A stretch of 64,000 nucleotides of DNA from Planococcus antarcticus DSM 14505. GTDB taxonomy: Bacteria; Bacillota; Bacilli; Bacillales_A; Planococcaceae. The stretch spans positions 1,306,501 through 1,370,500 of the forward strand of contig NZ_CP016534.2 of assembly GCF_001687565.2 (NCBI RefSeq), written 5' to 3'. Under the pieces are notes generated by a model. It saw only the letters and a program-made list of their open reading frames with translations, had not been told where the DNA came from and did not search any database. Below, in pieces: positions 8,420 through 15,135 of this stretch. Position numbers and translations under genes: made by a program. Position 1 is the first letter of the stretch. The number at the start of each line of letters is the position of its first letter.

Positions 8420-9191
8420 AAACAGCTTTTTCGAATCTCATTTTTGTATAGAAGACTAATCCGGATAACAACACAACATTCACCGTGAATGGCACAAACA
8501 CTGTCCAAAGCGGCTGCTGAATGATATTAAAAGGGAAGACCGTGCTGGTCATTGAGAACTGCGGATATCCCAAAACTGCGATGGCAAAATCAATGACAAA
8601 ATACCAAAGGAAAGGCAACGAGAGCGCCAGGAAACTGTTTTTAATTAGTAGCGTCAAGACATAGGCAGCCGTTGCATAAAGGACCGCATTTACAGCTACC
8701 CACAAGGAATAGATGATAGCGTATACCAAGGTGCCATATTGAAGAAAAGGCTCAAACGTGCCAACCGAAACGACTCCTTGTCTCCGTGTGAAATAGCTGA
8801 CGAGTCCGATAGCTGGTTCAATATAGACGATAAAAACAAAAGGTAGAAAAATCATCAGAAAAGCAGTACCAAAAACGACAACGGCATTCACAATACCTTT
8901 TGCAGTTACATACTGAGAAAGACGAACGCGTGTCTTCGTATAGGTAATAAAGTTCTCTTTTTGTTCAATGGCGTAACTGTTGGCATAAAGAATGATAAAA
9001 AACAAAGGAAATAGTAACGCAATGACGCTTCCAATGGCTTCCGTGTGCACATCGACGGGTCGGTAAAATTCATAACCGGTACGCACCGCAAAAAATTGAA
9101 TGGTCGGTAAAATGAAGATAACGGCTAGGCAGATAAGCAATCGCTGCAGTGTCATGGCTTTTTGCCATTCCGTTTTGATTAGATGCTTCAT
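8403..9191 (-). CDS. ABC transporter permease-like membrane protein (262 aa)
   Basis: About six membrane spans; the beginning MKHLIKTEWQKAMTLQRLLICLAVIF, with a short basic stretch before the first helix, is typical of ABC-2 type permeases (BcrB/YtrC-like). The start ATG follows AAAGGAGAAAATC. It overlaps the larger permease gene by 17 bases. It probably forms the channel with that protein, driven by the ATPase at 6266-6904. Confidence 0.8.
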   Translation of the reverse strand: MKHLIKTEWQKAMTLQRLLICLAVIFILPTIQFFAVRTGYEFYRPVDVHTEAIGSVIALLFPLFFIILYANSYAIEQKENFITYTKTRVRLSQYVTAKGIVNAVVVFGTAFLMIFLPFVFIVYIEPAIGLVSYFTRRQGVVSVGTFEPFLQYGTLVYAIIYSLWVAVNAVLYATAAYVLTLLIKNSFLALSLPFLWYFVIDFAIAVLGYPQFSMTSTVFPFNIIQQPLWTVFVPFTVNVVLLSGLVFYTKMRFEKAVYDYAE

Positions 9192-9222
9192 GATTTTCTC
9201 CTTTCTTTAAGCCCCTGCTAAT

Positions 9223-9924
9223 TTATCGCTCCACTTTTCTTTTTGCATGGTAACGATTGATCGTAAACCAAATAGAAAATAAGATGATAAATCCAGTCAG
9301 GCCAATTGCCAATAACAACAAACCGATAATTCTTGTATCTGTGATTTCCAATACTACAAAATTTTCATCCGTCCCGTAGCTGTATTCTGTTGAAAACAGA
9401 CTGGTGGGGAAACTGGTTTCACGGGTTGATGTGTAAAATGGTTCAGCAGATGATGTTTCAGGGTAAATCCTTGCCTTCTTGATATAGTTGGCTTGGTCGA
9501 GAAGCGTTTTAATTTCCTGTTCATCCACTTCTGCCAGTGTTGCAGAATCTCCAGCGATCGCACTGATGCTGTAAGCGATGTCGGCTTGTTCCGATGTCTG
9601 GTTATTGCCGTTTATGATAATGAAAACAGCTGCAATAACTGTTACCAGCAGCAGTCCGATTCCGATGGAAAGAATCCTTTTACCAAAATTCTTCTGACGT
9701 TCAAACAACTGATTGACTAAGTTGCGCAGCTCGGTGACTTCACCAAAACGTTCTTTGGCAATTTGAACCGCTTGCTCCTCTGTCTTGCCTTCGACTTGCA
9801 GCTCTTGAACCGTTTCCAGCAAATGATTTTTCATTTCCAGTTTCAGTTCCTGAATTTCTTGATCGTTCCCTTTTGCGTGGCGATAAACCTGATCCACATA
9901 TTCATCAATCTTCCGAGTCATCAT
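9223..9924 (-). CDS. membrane-anchored permease-prefix (DUF1700-like) protein
   Basis: The N-terminal 85 or so residues are a charged helical domain (QIAKERFGEVTELRNLVNQLF) resembling the permease-prefix/DUF1700 domain that often accompanies PadR regulators. One membrane span follows (LSIGIGLLLVTVIAAVFIII), then an extracellular segment of about 90 residues, a second span and a basic tail. The start is placed at the ATG pair 9924/9921, because GGAGGTGG lies directly upstream; the in-frame ATG at 9945 lies before that site and is less likely. It overlaps the end of the PadR gene. Role in the exporter or its sensing is inferred from position only. Confidence 0.7.
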   Translation of the reverse strand: MMTRKIDEYVDQVYRHAKGNDQEIQELKLEMKNHLLETVQELQVEGKTEEQAVQIAKERFGEVTELRNLVNQLFERQKNFGKRILSIGIGLLLVTVIAAVFIIINGNNQTSEQADIAYSISAIAGDSATLAEVDEQEIKTLLDQANYIKKARIYPETSSAEPFYTSTRETSFPTSLFSTEYSYGTDENFVVLEITDTRIIGLLLLAIGLTGFIILFSIWFTINRYHAKRKVER

Positions 9925-10255
9925 TTCCACCTCCGATAAATCCATCGATTAACCCTTTTACAAATTCCCACTCTACCTGTTTTTGGCGATAGCCTTCTTG
10001 ACCTAAAGGAGTCAACTTGTAATACTTGCGTCTCCCACCAGCGCCTTGTTCATCTCCCCAGTAAGACGAGATCCAGTTATTTTTCTCCATCCGTTTCAAA
10101 GAAAGATAGAGGGTGCCTTCTTTCATCTCAAACTGATTCTCACTCTTTTCCCGAACCACCTTGGCAATCTCATAGCCGTATCTGTCTTTTGTAAAGAGAA
10201 GAGAGAGAATGATGGTATCGATATGTCCCTTCAGCACTTCTTTGTTGATTTCCAC
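9905..10255 (-). CDS. PadR-family transcriptional regulator
   Basis: Winged-helix regulator of the PadR family: GHIDTIILSLLFTKDRYGYEIAKVVREKS, then the wing segment EGTLYLSLKRMEKNNWISSYW and GGRRKYYKLTPLG. It most likely represses its own operon (permease-prefix protein, two permeases, ATPase). The start is set at GTG 10255, since AGAGGTGAAT lies seven or so bases before it; an in-frame ATG at 10273 upstream of that site would add six residues. The inverted repeat ATACCT/AGGTAT at 10289-10309 is its probable operator. Confidence 0.88.
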   Translation of the reverse strand: MEINKEVLKGHIDTIILSLLFTKDRYGYEIAKVVREKSENQFEMKEGTLYLSLKRMEKNNWISSYWGDEQGAGGRRKYYKLTPLGQEGYRQKQVEWEFVKGLIDGFIGGGNDDSED

Positions 10256-10288
10256 AAGATTCACCTCTTTCATTTAATATAAATAACT

Positions 10289-10309
10289 ATACCTAATAAT
10301 GCAAGGTAT
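10289..10309. promoter_or_regulatory. probable PadR operator
   Basis: ATACCT and AGGTAT are separated by nine bases, just upstream of the PadR gene and overlapping its promoter region. PadR proteins commonly bind repeats of the ATACT-N8-AGTAT kind, so this fits autoregulation. Confidence 0.5.
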
Positions 10310-10343
10310 TATTTTAAAAAACGGCAATCTATCATGATAATTA

Positions 10344-10371
10344 GGTTTACATATGACAGATTATCAGAAGT
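10344..10371 (-). other. dif-like Xer recombination site B
   Basis: Minus strand: arm ACTTCTGATAA (one base different from the other sites), centre TCTGTC, arm ATATGTAAACC; 28 bp. Together with site A it brackets the whole PadR/ABC operon including operator and terminator. Confidence 0.7.
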
Positions 10372-10438
10372 ATAAGAGAGAAAAAACTAAATTCAGAAGG
10401 AAATCCTCTTCATCTAGATTCATTTGCTATTAAAAAGA

Positions 10439-10483
10439 GAAAAACCCCAGTGAAGGATAGTTAAACTCATCCGTCACTGGGGT
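10439..10483 (-). terminator. terminator of the HigBA-like operon
   Basis: Minus strand: AACCCCAGTGA ... TCACTGGGGTT followed by TTTCTC. It lies about 70 bases beyond the antitoxin stop. Confidence 0.8.
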
Positions 10484-10549
10484 TCAATTCATTATGTGTA
10501 CCGAAATCTGCAATCATACCTAATTTGTTAGGAAGACAGCTAACTTTTT

Positions 10550-10915
10550 TCAGCTGAATGATTTTTCTCTTTTCACTAGTTTTTCATTTTTAATCGCCTG
10601 TTTAAAGGATTGCTTAATAGAAGGGTTATCCAACATGAGTTGCATTAATCTAGCTGCAGAGCCATTAGGGGAAGAACGTCCAATCTCCCATGCCTCCACT
10701 GTACGTGTAGATACACCGAGCACATCGCCAAAGTTTTTTTGCGTAGCGCCTAGAGCTTTTCTTAATTCTTTTACTGAAGTGAGATCGATTTCGGGTAAAT
10801 CACGTAATTTATAAGTAATAACCTCGACATGTTCTGAATTACCCTTGGCAAACTGATTTAACTGATTGACACTCTCTTCAAGTAAGTTTTCAAAATCCAA
10901 TTTGTTTGATTTCAT
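10550..10915 (-). CDS. HigA-type antitoxin / XRE-family regulator
   Basis: 121 residues. The C-terminal half is a helix-turn-helix of the Xre type (SVKELRKALGATQKNFGDVLGVSTRTVEAWEIGRSSPNGSAARLMQLM). The N-terminal arm is acidic and would bind the toxin. ATG 10915 was chosen, since AGAAGGTGG lies about eight bases upstream; two in-frame GTGs upstream (10927, 10924) are poorer. It lies just after a RelE/HigB-like toxin remnant, the toxin-first order of HigBA systems. It should repress its own promoter. Confidence 0.85.
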   Translation of the reverse strand: MKSNKLDFENLLEESVNQLNQFAKGNSEHVEVITYKLRDLPEIDLTSVKELRKALGATQKNFGDVLGVSTRTVEAWEIGRSSPNGSAARLMQLMLDNPSIKQSFKQAIKNEKLVKREKSFS

Positions 10916-10931
10916 CCGACCCACCACCTTC

Positions 10932-11331
10932 TTACTTATTTTTCTTCAATTCTTTTACTCTATTCTTAATGATGCTTTTTTCTTTATTAGTAAGCGTTTC
11001 TTTATCTGATTTCTTATAAATTAGCAGCATAGCATAGACACACCGACCATACTTGGAGTAAATAATGCGATACCCACCACTTTTCCCAACATTGTCACTC
11101 GAGCTATCAAATCGAAGTTTTATAGCGCCTCCGGTATCTGCGATAATATCTCCTAGTAGATTACTTGGATCCGTGTTGTTTTCTTCATATTCTCGGACTT
11201 GTTTTTCAAATCTCTTTTTATCTTTTTCTAATAAACCATAGTGTTCCCAGATTTTATTGAAGACTTACGTATAAACAAACACTAATTCGACATTTTCATT
11301 ATACTTTTGTTTTCCACTCGGCTCGCTCCAG
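10932..11331 (-). pseudogene. RelE/HigB-like toxin interrupted by a stop codon
   Basis: Minus-strand frame reading VFNKIWEHYGLLEKDKKRF ... KSGGYRIIYSKYG ... LLIYKKSDKETLTNKEKS, the pattern of RelE/ParE-superfamily mRNA interferases, ending four bases before the antitoxin leader. The same frame continues upstream as WKQKYNENVELVFVYT, but a TAA at 11265-11267 lies between the halves where homologues usually carry Lys (AAA to TAA would be a single change). No good start was seen after the stop, so the toxin is probably dead; the exact 5' end is uncertain. Confidence 0.7.
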
Positions 11332-11566
11332 TTACATGACTTTTATATCTTTATTTTATACGATTATATCGTAGTATTCAAGTGATAACTTTCGATAATG
11401 TGTTTAGAACCATACAATGGAGAATGTGCATTTTGAACGCTAAAAATATAATGGAGAGAAGGGAGAAAGTAAAAAATCAAGTTTCTACCGATAATTTACC
11501 TTCGTAAGGAAGATATCGATTCGGAAAGAAAAGCAATAATTATTCAGTAAACCAACGTTCTTATTT

Positions 11567-11600
11567 GTTCGTAAAAGTGTACTTTTACGAACGGTTTTTG
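11567..11600. repeat. dispersed palindromic repeat copy 2
   Basis: Same perfect palindrome as at 1487-1520 (arm GTTCGTAAAAGT, centre GT, complement arm, then GGTTTTT). It lies in the 400-base gap between the toxin remnant and the acetyltransferase; no gene precedes it on the plus strand, so here it is not an obvious terminator. Confidence 0.75.
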
Positions 11601-11625
11601 CTGTTTCTTGGAGTTTGTCTTATTC

Positions 11626-11655
11626 AAAAAAAAGCTGCCATAAAAGGCAGCTTGA
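11626..11655 (-). terminator. intrinsic terminator (minus strand)
   Basis: Minus strand: AAGCTGCC, loop TTTTAT, GGCAGCTT then a run of T. It is a second terminator downstream of the acetyltransferase gene. Confidence 0.75.
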
Positions 11656-11691
11656 TCTTTCCTTAAAAATTTTGTTAGTTGAATAAGAGAT

Positions 11692-11724
11692 AAAAAAACA
11701 GGCCAGTTAACTGGCCTGTCTTTT
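11692..11724 (-). terminator. terminator of the acetyltransferase gene
   Basis: Perfect palindrome ACAGGCCAGTT/AACTGGCCTGT followed on the minus strand by TTTTTTT, just after the stop at 11731. Confidence 0.85.
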
Positions 11725-11730
11725 CAAGGG

Positions 11731-12309
11731 TTATTTATGACTTTGCATTTCCCAGTCTTTTCTAAGTAGACCCATAATATAAACATCATGATATTTTCCA
11801 AATCTAAAAATTTCTTCTTTTAGCGTACCTTCCAAGAGGAAACCACATTTTTCATAAGAGCTAATCGCTCTTTTGTTATAGCCAAACACTTGAAGTTTCA
11901 CTTTATTTAAATTCATGTAATTAAAAATAAAGTCTACCAATACGTTCATTGAATCAGTTCCATAGCCTTTTCCTTGGTGGTCAGGGCCTATTGAAATACC
12001 AACGTAGCAAGTACCACTTTTCCAATTTACTAAGTAAACAGCGATGGTTCCAATGAATAGCTTTTCGTCTTTAAGTTCGATTGCAAACGCATAGTCATCT
12101 TTCTCCGAACTAATTTCATTAAGAAACTTCTCATGATCTGCATCAGTAGGAGGAAATGGTATGCCATCATTCATTAGTAAACGACTTTCCATTACATTTT
12201 CAATTGCAAAGAACTTTTCATAATCCTCTTTTGTAATTTTCCGTAAAGCAACTTCATTTCCTAATAAAAAATTTTCACTATATTGCTTAATCAATTTAAT
12301 GTCCCCCAA
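11731..12309 (-). CDS. GNAT-family N-acetyltransferase (RimJ/RimL-like)
   Basis: 192-residue Gcn5-related acetyltransferase of the RimJ/RimL type, transferring acetyl from acetyl-CoA to an amine. The acetyl-CoA pyrophosphate loop is DHQGKGYGTDS (Q-x-x-G-x-G), followed by the conserved LQVFGYNKRAISSYEKCGFLLEG. The substrate could be a ribosomal protein N-terminus, a small amine or an antibiotic; the sequence does not say. It is carried in the same dif-bounded cassette as the HigBA remnant. Confidence 0.85.
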   Translation of the reverse strand: MGDIKLIKQYSENFLLGNEVALRKITKEDYEKFFAIENVMESRLLMNDGIPFPPTDADHEKFLNEISSEKDDYAFAIELKDEKLFIGTIAVYLVNWKSGTCYVGISIGPDHQGKGYGTDSMNVLVDFIFNYMNLNKVKLQVFGYNKRAISSYEKCGFLLEGTLKEEIFRFGKYHDVYIMGLLRKDWEMQSHK

Positions 12310-12347
12310 TTAAATTGCAGGGGTCAGCAGTAAGGGGTTCAGTTGTT

Positions 12348-12419
12348 TTACTGTGCCCTTGCGAAGTTATTTTGTTTGTTAAATACTTTTAAAACTTCTA
12401 CTGCAATGCTCGATAACAT
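12348..12419 (-). CDS. possible small peptide (23 aa)
   Basis: A short frame MLSSIAVEVLKVFNKQNN..., with AAAGGGAG eight bases before its ATG, on the minus strand directly upstream of the acetyltransferase gene. It could be a regulatory leader peptide or a small amphipathic peptide. No homologue was recognised and it may be chance. Confidence 0.3.
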   Translation of the reverse strand: MLSSIAVEVLKVFNKQNNFARAQ

Positions 12420-12571
12420 AGGCTAATCTCCCTTTTTTTAGATACATAAAGTATACCTTCAATTTCCCTGGAATTCCAACTAAATATATAAAATAGTAAA
12501 TTATGTAACTGATTAATCTTCAAACCTCTGATCTGTTCACTGGACGGGGTTGTATACGTCCATACATACTA

Positions 12572-12600
12572 GGTTTACATATCATCAATTTATCGGAAGT
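12572..12600 (-). other. dif-like Xer recombination site C (7-bp centre)
   Basis: Minus strand: arm ACTTCCGATAA, centre ATTGATG (seven bases, one more than the other sites), arm ATATGTAAACC; 29 bp. Sites with altered spacers occur among natural Xer targets but may change strand exchange order. Confidence 0.65.
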
Positions 12601-12619
12601 TACCTTTGAAAATGAAATA

Positions 12620-12660
12620 AAGGAAGAAAAGATGGGTCGCAAGCCAACTTTTCTTCCTTG
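12620..12660 (-). terminator. terminator of the Xre/membrane protein operon
   Basis: GGAAGAAAAG at 12622-12631 pairs with CTTTTCTTCC at 12649-12658; on the minus strand it is followed by TTTATTT. It lies directly after the stop of the membrane protein gene. Confidence 0.7.
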
Positions 12661-12990
12661 TTAATATTTCCTGGCGAGAACGACCATAGAGATAAAGATA
12701 GTGCTGATCATGAGGGAAATTAAAATATTGATGGCTTCGATTGCAGACAAATGGATAAGATTAAAACGAAGAGCTGACGTAACGACAAACGCATAAAATA
12801 AGAAAGAAAAACTTGAAAAAAACATGGCTTTTTCTCGGATCATCCTTGTTCGTTCATCTTTTTGGATAAATTGCGGATACAAGTAGCTTAAAGAAAAAGA
12901 CATTACAGCCAAAGAAAGCAGAGCATAAGTTTCAGAATTTGGAGCGCTTTTCACCATAATGGCTGCAAGTATTAAAAAGCCACTGATCAA
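12661..12990 (-). CDS. small membrane protein paired with an Xre regulator
   Basis: 109 codons from a TTG at 12990; three or four hydrophobic helices. The frame stays open and hydrophobic upstream (IIGNRAVFIIFGSFFSLISGF) to a strong GGAGGAG site at about 13040-13046. The true start is therefore probably a non-AUG codon (ATC 13035 or ATT 13038), which would restore a complete first helix. It follows an Xre-type repressor gene by about 30 bases, a common pairing in Firmicutes in which the regulator controls a small membrane protein. Function unknown. Confidence 0.65.
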   Translation of the reverse strand: MISGFLILAAIMVKSAPNSETYALLSLAVMSFSLSYLYPQFIQKDERTRMIREKAMFFSSFSFLFYAFVVTSALRFNLIHLSAIEAINILISLMISTIFISMVVLARKY

Positions 12991-13066
12991 TGAAAAAAAG
13001 GAACCGAAGATTATAAATACTGCGCGATTTCCGATAATATCTCCTCCATATGTTTAAGTAGTTTGT

Positions 13067-13270
13067 TCATTCATCAGTTTCGTCCAGAAAGAAAACATCT
13101 TCAATATAAGTATTAAAAATTTTGCCTATCTGTAAGGCGAGAGGAAGGGAAGGATTATATCTCCCTTTCTCAATCGAAATAATCGTTTGCCTGGAGACGC
13201 CCAATTCCTTTGCCAGCTTGTCTTGTGAATAATCGTGTTTCTCCCGAAATTCCTTCAATTTATTATTCAC
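13067..13270 (-). CDS. XRE-family HTH regulator (YgzD/YozG-like)
   Basis: 67-residue single-domain Cro/CI-type repressor: LKEFREKHDYSQDKLAKELGVSRQTIISIEKGRYNPSLPLALQIGKIF, then the typical tail IEDVFFLDE. Such small regulators usually control their own operon, here including the membrane protein at 12661-12990. The probable operator with three GTAAAG/CTTTAC elements lies just upstream at 13306-13338. The ATG follows AGGAAGTGATTA. Confidence 0.88.
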   Translation of the reverse strand: MNNKLKEFREKHDYSQDKLAKELGVSRQTIISIEKGRYNPSLPLALQIGKIFNTYIEDVFFLDETDE

Positions 13271-13305
13271 TTAATCACTTCCTCATTTAATAAGTTCAGT
13301 ATATA

Positions 13306-13338
13306 TGTAAAGTTCGCTTTACGTCAAGCTTACTTTAC
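13306..13338. promoter_or_regulatory. probable operator of the Xre regulator
   Basis: TGTAAAG (13306-13312), CTTTAC (13317-13322) and CTTTACA (13333-13339) form one close and one wider inverted repeat just ahead of the regulator gene and next to dif-like site D. This is the kind of element bound by small YgzD-like repressors. Confidence 0.55.
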
Positions 13339-13343
13339 ACAAA

Positions 13344-13371
13344 AGTTTACATATGACCAATTATCGGAAGT
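13344..13371 (-). other. dif-like Xer recombination site D
   Basis: Minus strand: arm ACTTCCGATAA, centre TTGGTC, arm ATATGTAAACT; 28 bp. The last arm ends in ACT like the Bacillus dif. It lies between the Xre operon and the MazEF operon. Confidence 0.75.
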
Positions 13372-13482
13372 GATATTAAACTAAAAACTATATTTTTCAT
13401 AAACAAATAGGCTGTTATAAACTGTAATTTTTCTTCCTTTTAACTGAAATAGTTACGTCATGAGTGTTAAAGATTACTTCAC

Positions 13483-13511
13483 TTGCTTAATGTAGATACA
13501 TCGTATATACT
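13483..13511 (+). promoter_or_regulatory. promoter of the MazEF-type operon
   Basis: TTGCTT at 13483-13488 and TATACT at 13506-13511 with a 17-base spacer, followed immediately by the inverted repeat at 13513-13531. Confidence 0.55.
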
Positions 13512-13512
13512 A

Positions 13513-13531
13513 AGAGTGCAAATAACACTCT
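13513..13531. promoter_or_regulatory. probable antitoxin operator
   Basis: AGAGTG, seven bases, CACTCT: a perfect 6-bp inverted repeat between the -10 box and the ribosome site of the antitoxin gene, a usual place for MazE-type autorepression. Confidence 0.5.
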
Positions 13532-13546
13532 GAGGAGTTGAATCGT

Positions 13547-13828
13547 ATGCCGCAAATCAAGCAAAAAGTTAGTCATCGAGAGGCTAAACTTCAGAACTGG
13601 GGTAACAGTAAAGCAGTTCGTCTTACAAGAGATATCCTCGAGGAAGCCGGATTCAATGCAATGGATGACACTGTACTTGATGTAGAGATTGAACCAAATC
13701 GAATTTCTTTAGTTCGAAAAAGCAAGTTAACTCCGTTTCAAAAGTTATTTGTTGGATATAATGGTGGAAAACCTGAGCCTGAAGTACTCTGGGATGAAGT
13801 AGAACCAGTCGGAAAAGAAGACTGGTAA
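13547..13828 (+). CDS. MazE-type antitoxin (AbrB/SpoVT fold)
   Basis: 93 residues from ATG 13547, which has GAGGAG nine bases upstream; a TTG at 13538 overlaps the ribosome site. The N-terminal swapped-hairpin AbrB-like domain is seen in LQNWGNSKAVRLTRDILEEAGF and DTVLDVEIEPNRISLVRK, and the acidic C-terminal tail (PEPEVLWDEVEPVGKEDW) would wrap the toxin. It neutralises the nuclease encoded at 13912-14280 and should repress the operon. Confidence 0.88.
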   Translation: MPQIKQKVSHREAKLQNWGNSKAVRLTRDILEEAGFNAMDDTVLDVEIEPNRISLVRKSKLTPFQKLFVGYNGGKPEPEVLWDEVEPVGKEDW

Positions 13829-13852
13829 GCAGTTAATAGGCTTTAAGATCAT

Positions 13853-13890
13853 GTGCCTGTACTTAATCCTCAATGGAAAAGTACAGGCAC
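13853..13890 (+). promoter_or_regulatory. intercistronic hairpin between antitoxin and toxin
   Basis: GTGCCTGTACTT and AAGTACAGGCAC form a perfect 12-bp stem with a 14-base loop in the 83-base gap between the two genes. It lacks a T-run and ends 8 bases before the toxin ribosome site. It may lower toxin expression or define a processing site. Confidence 0.7.
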
Positions 13891-13911
13891 TATTTAAATG
13901 GAGGAATAGTG

Positions 13912-14280
13912 ATGACAAGATTTTTTAAAGTTGGTGATATTATAAAGGTCGATATGTCCCCGGCAAAAGGGCACGAACAGCAAGGTTATCGCCCAGCAAT
14001 CGTGGTTTCAGAAGAAAATGTACATAAAGAGACCGATTTAATTTGGGTCTTACCCATTACCAATACGGATAAAGGTTACCCAACCCATGTGCCGGTAAAT
14101 GGAAGAACCAAAAATAACCAGATAAGTGGTAAATCCAATCAGACTTCTGGCTTTGTTTTGTGTGAAAAGATAAAGGCAATTGACCCCTCAGCCAGAGCAG
14201 CAAGATTAACGGATGAGGCCCATCAGGATCTCGTTGAAGATTGCAAGGCGATTATTGACGCCATAACTTATATAGGATGA
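13912..14280 (+). CDS. MazF/PemK-family endoribonuclease toxin
   Basis: 122 residues from ATG 13912 (TGGAGGA upstream); the frame could be extended to 13873, but that would run through the hairpin. Family features: GDIIKVDMSPAKGHEQQGYRPAIVVSEE (the substrate-binding loop with the conserved GxEQxGxRP-like pattern), LIWVLPITNT, HVPVNG, and FVLCEKIKAIDPSAR. It cleaves mRNA at short specific sequences unless bound by the antitoxin. All expected core motifs are present, so it looks active. Confidence 0.92.
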   Translation: MTRFFKVGDIIKVDMSPAKGHEQQGYRPAIVVSEENVHKETDLIWVLPITNTDKGYPTHVPVNGRTKNNQISGKSNQTSGFVLCEKIKAIDPSARAARLTDEAHQDLVEDCKAIIDAITYIG

Positions 14281-14290
14281 AGCATGAAGG

Positions 14291-14317
14291 GATCAATCAC
14301 AAGGATTGGTCTTTTTT
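14291..14317 (+). terminator. terminator of the MazEF operon
   Basis: GATCAATC and GATTGGTC (one G-T pair) around a short loop, then CTTTTTT, 11 bases after the toxin stop. Confidence 0.8.
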
Positions 14318-14336
14318 AATACTTTCGTTGTTTTCT

Positions 14337-14370
14337 GTTCGCAAAAGTGTACTTTTAAGAACGGTTTTAT
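14337..14370. repeat. dispersed palindromic repeat copy 3 (degenerate)
   Basis: Differs from copies 1 and 2 at two positions (GTTCGCAAAAGT and ACTTTTAAGAACGG), which break two base pairs. Lies just after the MazEF terminator. Confidence 0.65.
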
Positions 14371-14469
14371 TTTTGAAGGCAAGAGAGAGACATAACTAAA
14401 TGTGAAGAGAAAAACAAAACGGTGTTAACACTTTACACTAAAAGCGTAAAAAGTTTTGAGGATTAAGAA

Positions 14470-14503
14470 AAAGGTCTGGCTATTATGAATATGCTAGACC
14501 TTT
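14470..14503 (-). terminator. terminator of the small membrane protein gene
   Basis: AGGTCTGGC and GCTAGACCT pair with one mismatch; on the minus strand the stem is followed by TTTTTCTT. Confidence 0.7.
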
Positions 14504-14518
14504 CTCTGTTTAAAAATA

Positions 14519-14776
14519 TTATTTAATTTTTCTGAAGCTTAAAAGAGAAGTAACTACTAAAGCGATAATCGAAGCAATAAGGAAGGAAAGGCCAATAATA
14601 CCCATTCCCATTCCAGACCATCTCCCGACTATAAAGCTTAGGCCGATGGTTATAATACTTAAAATAGCCACGATTAAGGGCACTACATATTGAAATGAAG
14701 AGTTTTTCTTATAAAACATCCAAGAAATATAAATCAATATAATACTAGTGATAAGCGTAATAATAATCAAATCCAT
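14519..14776 (-). CDS. small membrane protein, possibly YesK-like
   Basis: 85 residues from ATG 14776, which has AAGGAGAT just upstream; a longer in-frame reading from 14815 lacks a ribosome site. Three hydrophobic helices (LIIITLITSIILIYISWMFY, PLIVAILSIITIGLSFIV, IGLSFLIASIIALVVTSLL) and a basic end suggest an integral membrane protein. The arrangement resembles YesK-family proteins, but that is tentative. Function unknown. Lies in the D-E cassette with the MazEF pair. Confidence 0.7.
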   Translation of the reverse strand: MDLIIITLITSIILIYISWMFYKKNSSFQYVVPLIVAILSIITIGLSFIVGRWSGMGMGIIGLSFLIASIIALVVTSLLSFRKIK

Positions 14777-15135
14777 TTTATATATCTCCTTAGAATAAAG
14801 ATTTGGAATCATCATAACATATACTCGCGCTCGCTAAACTAAATTACATTAATTATAAAATTTCCCATTTAAAAAATCTATATTGATTTAGAAATTTATT
14901 GTATTACAGGTTGGATGATTTGTTCTTCAACTGAATACCACCAGCAAGAATAACAATAGTAAGCAACAGAAATCTACTTTTATTAATAATACAAGCTACT
15001 AGAGAGACCGAAAAACATTTTCAAATAATTATTCTCTTCGTTCGTGCGTTTCTTCAAGACATCAAATAACGAAGATCAGAGGGGATTTATCAGTTATGTG
15101 TAAAATTATAAAATACTTGTATACGTATATAGATT

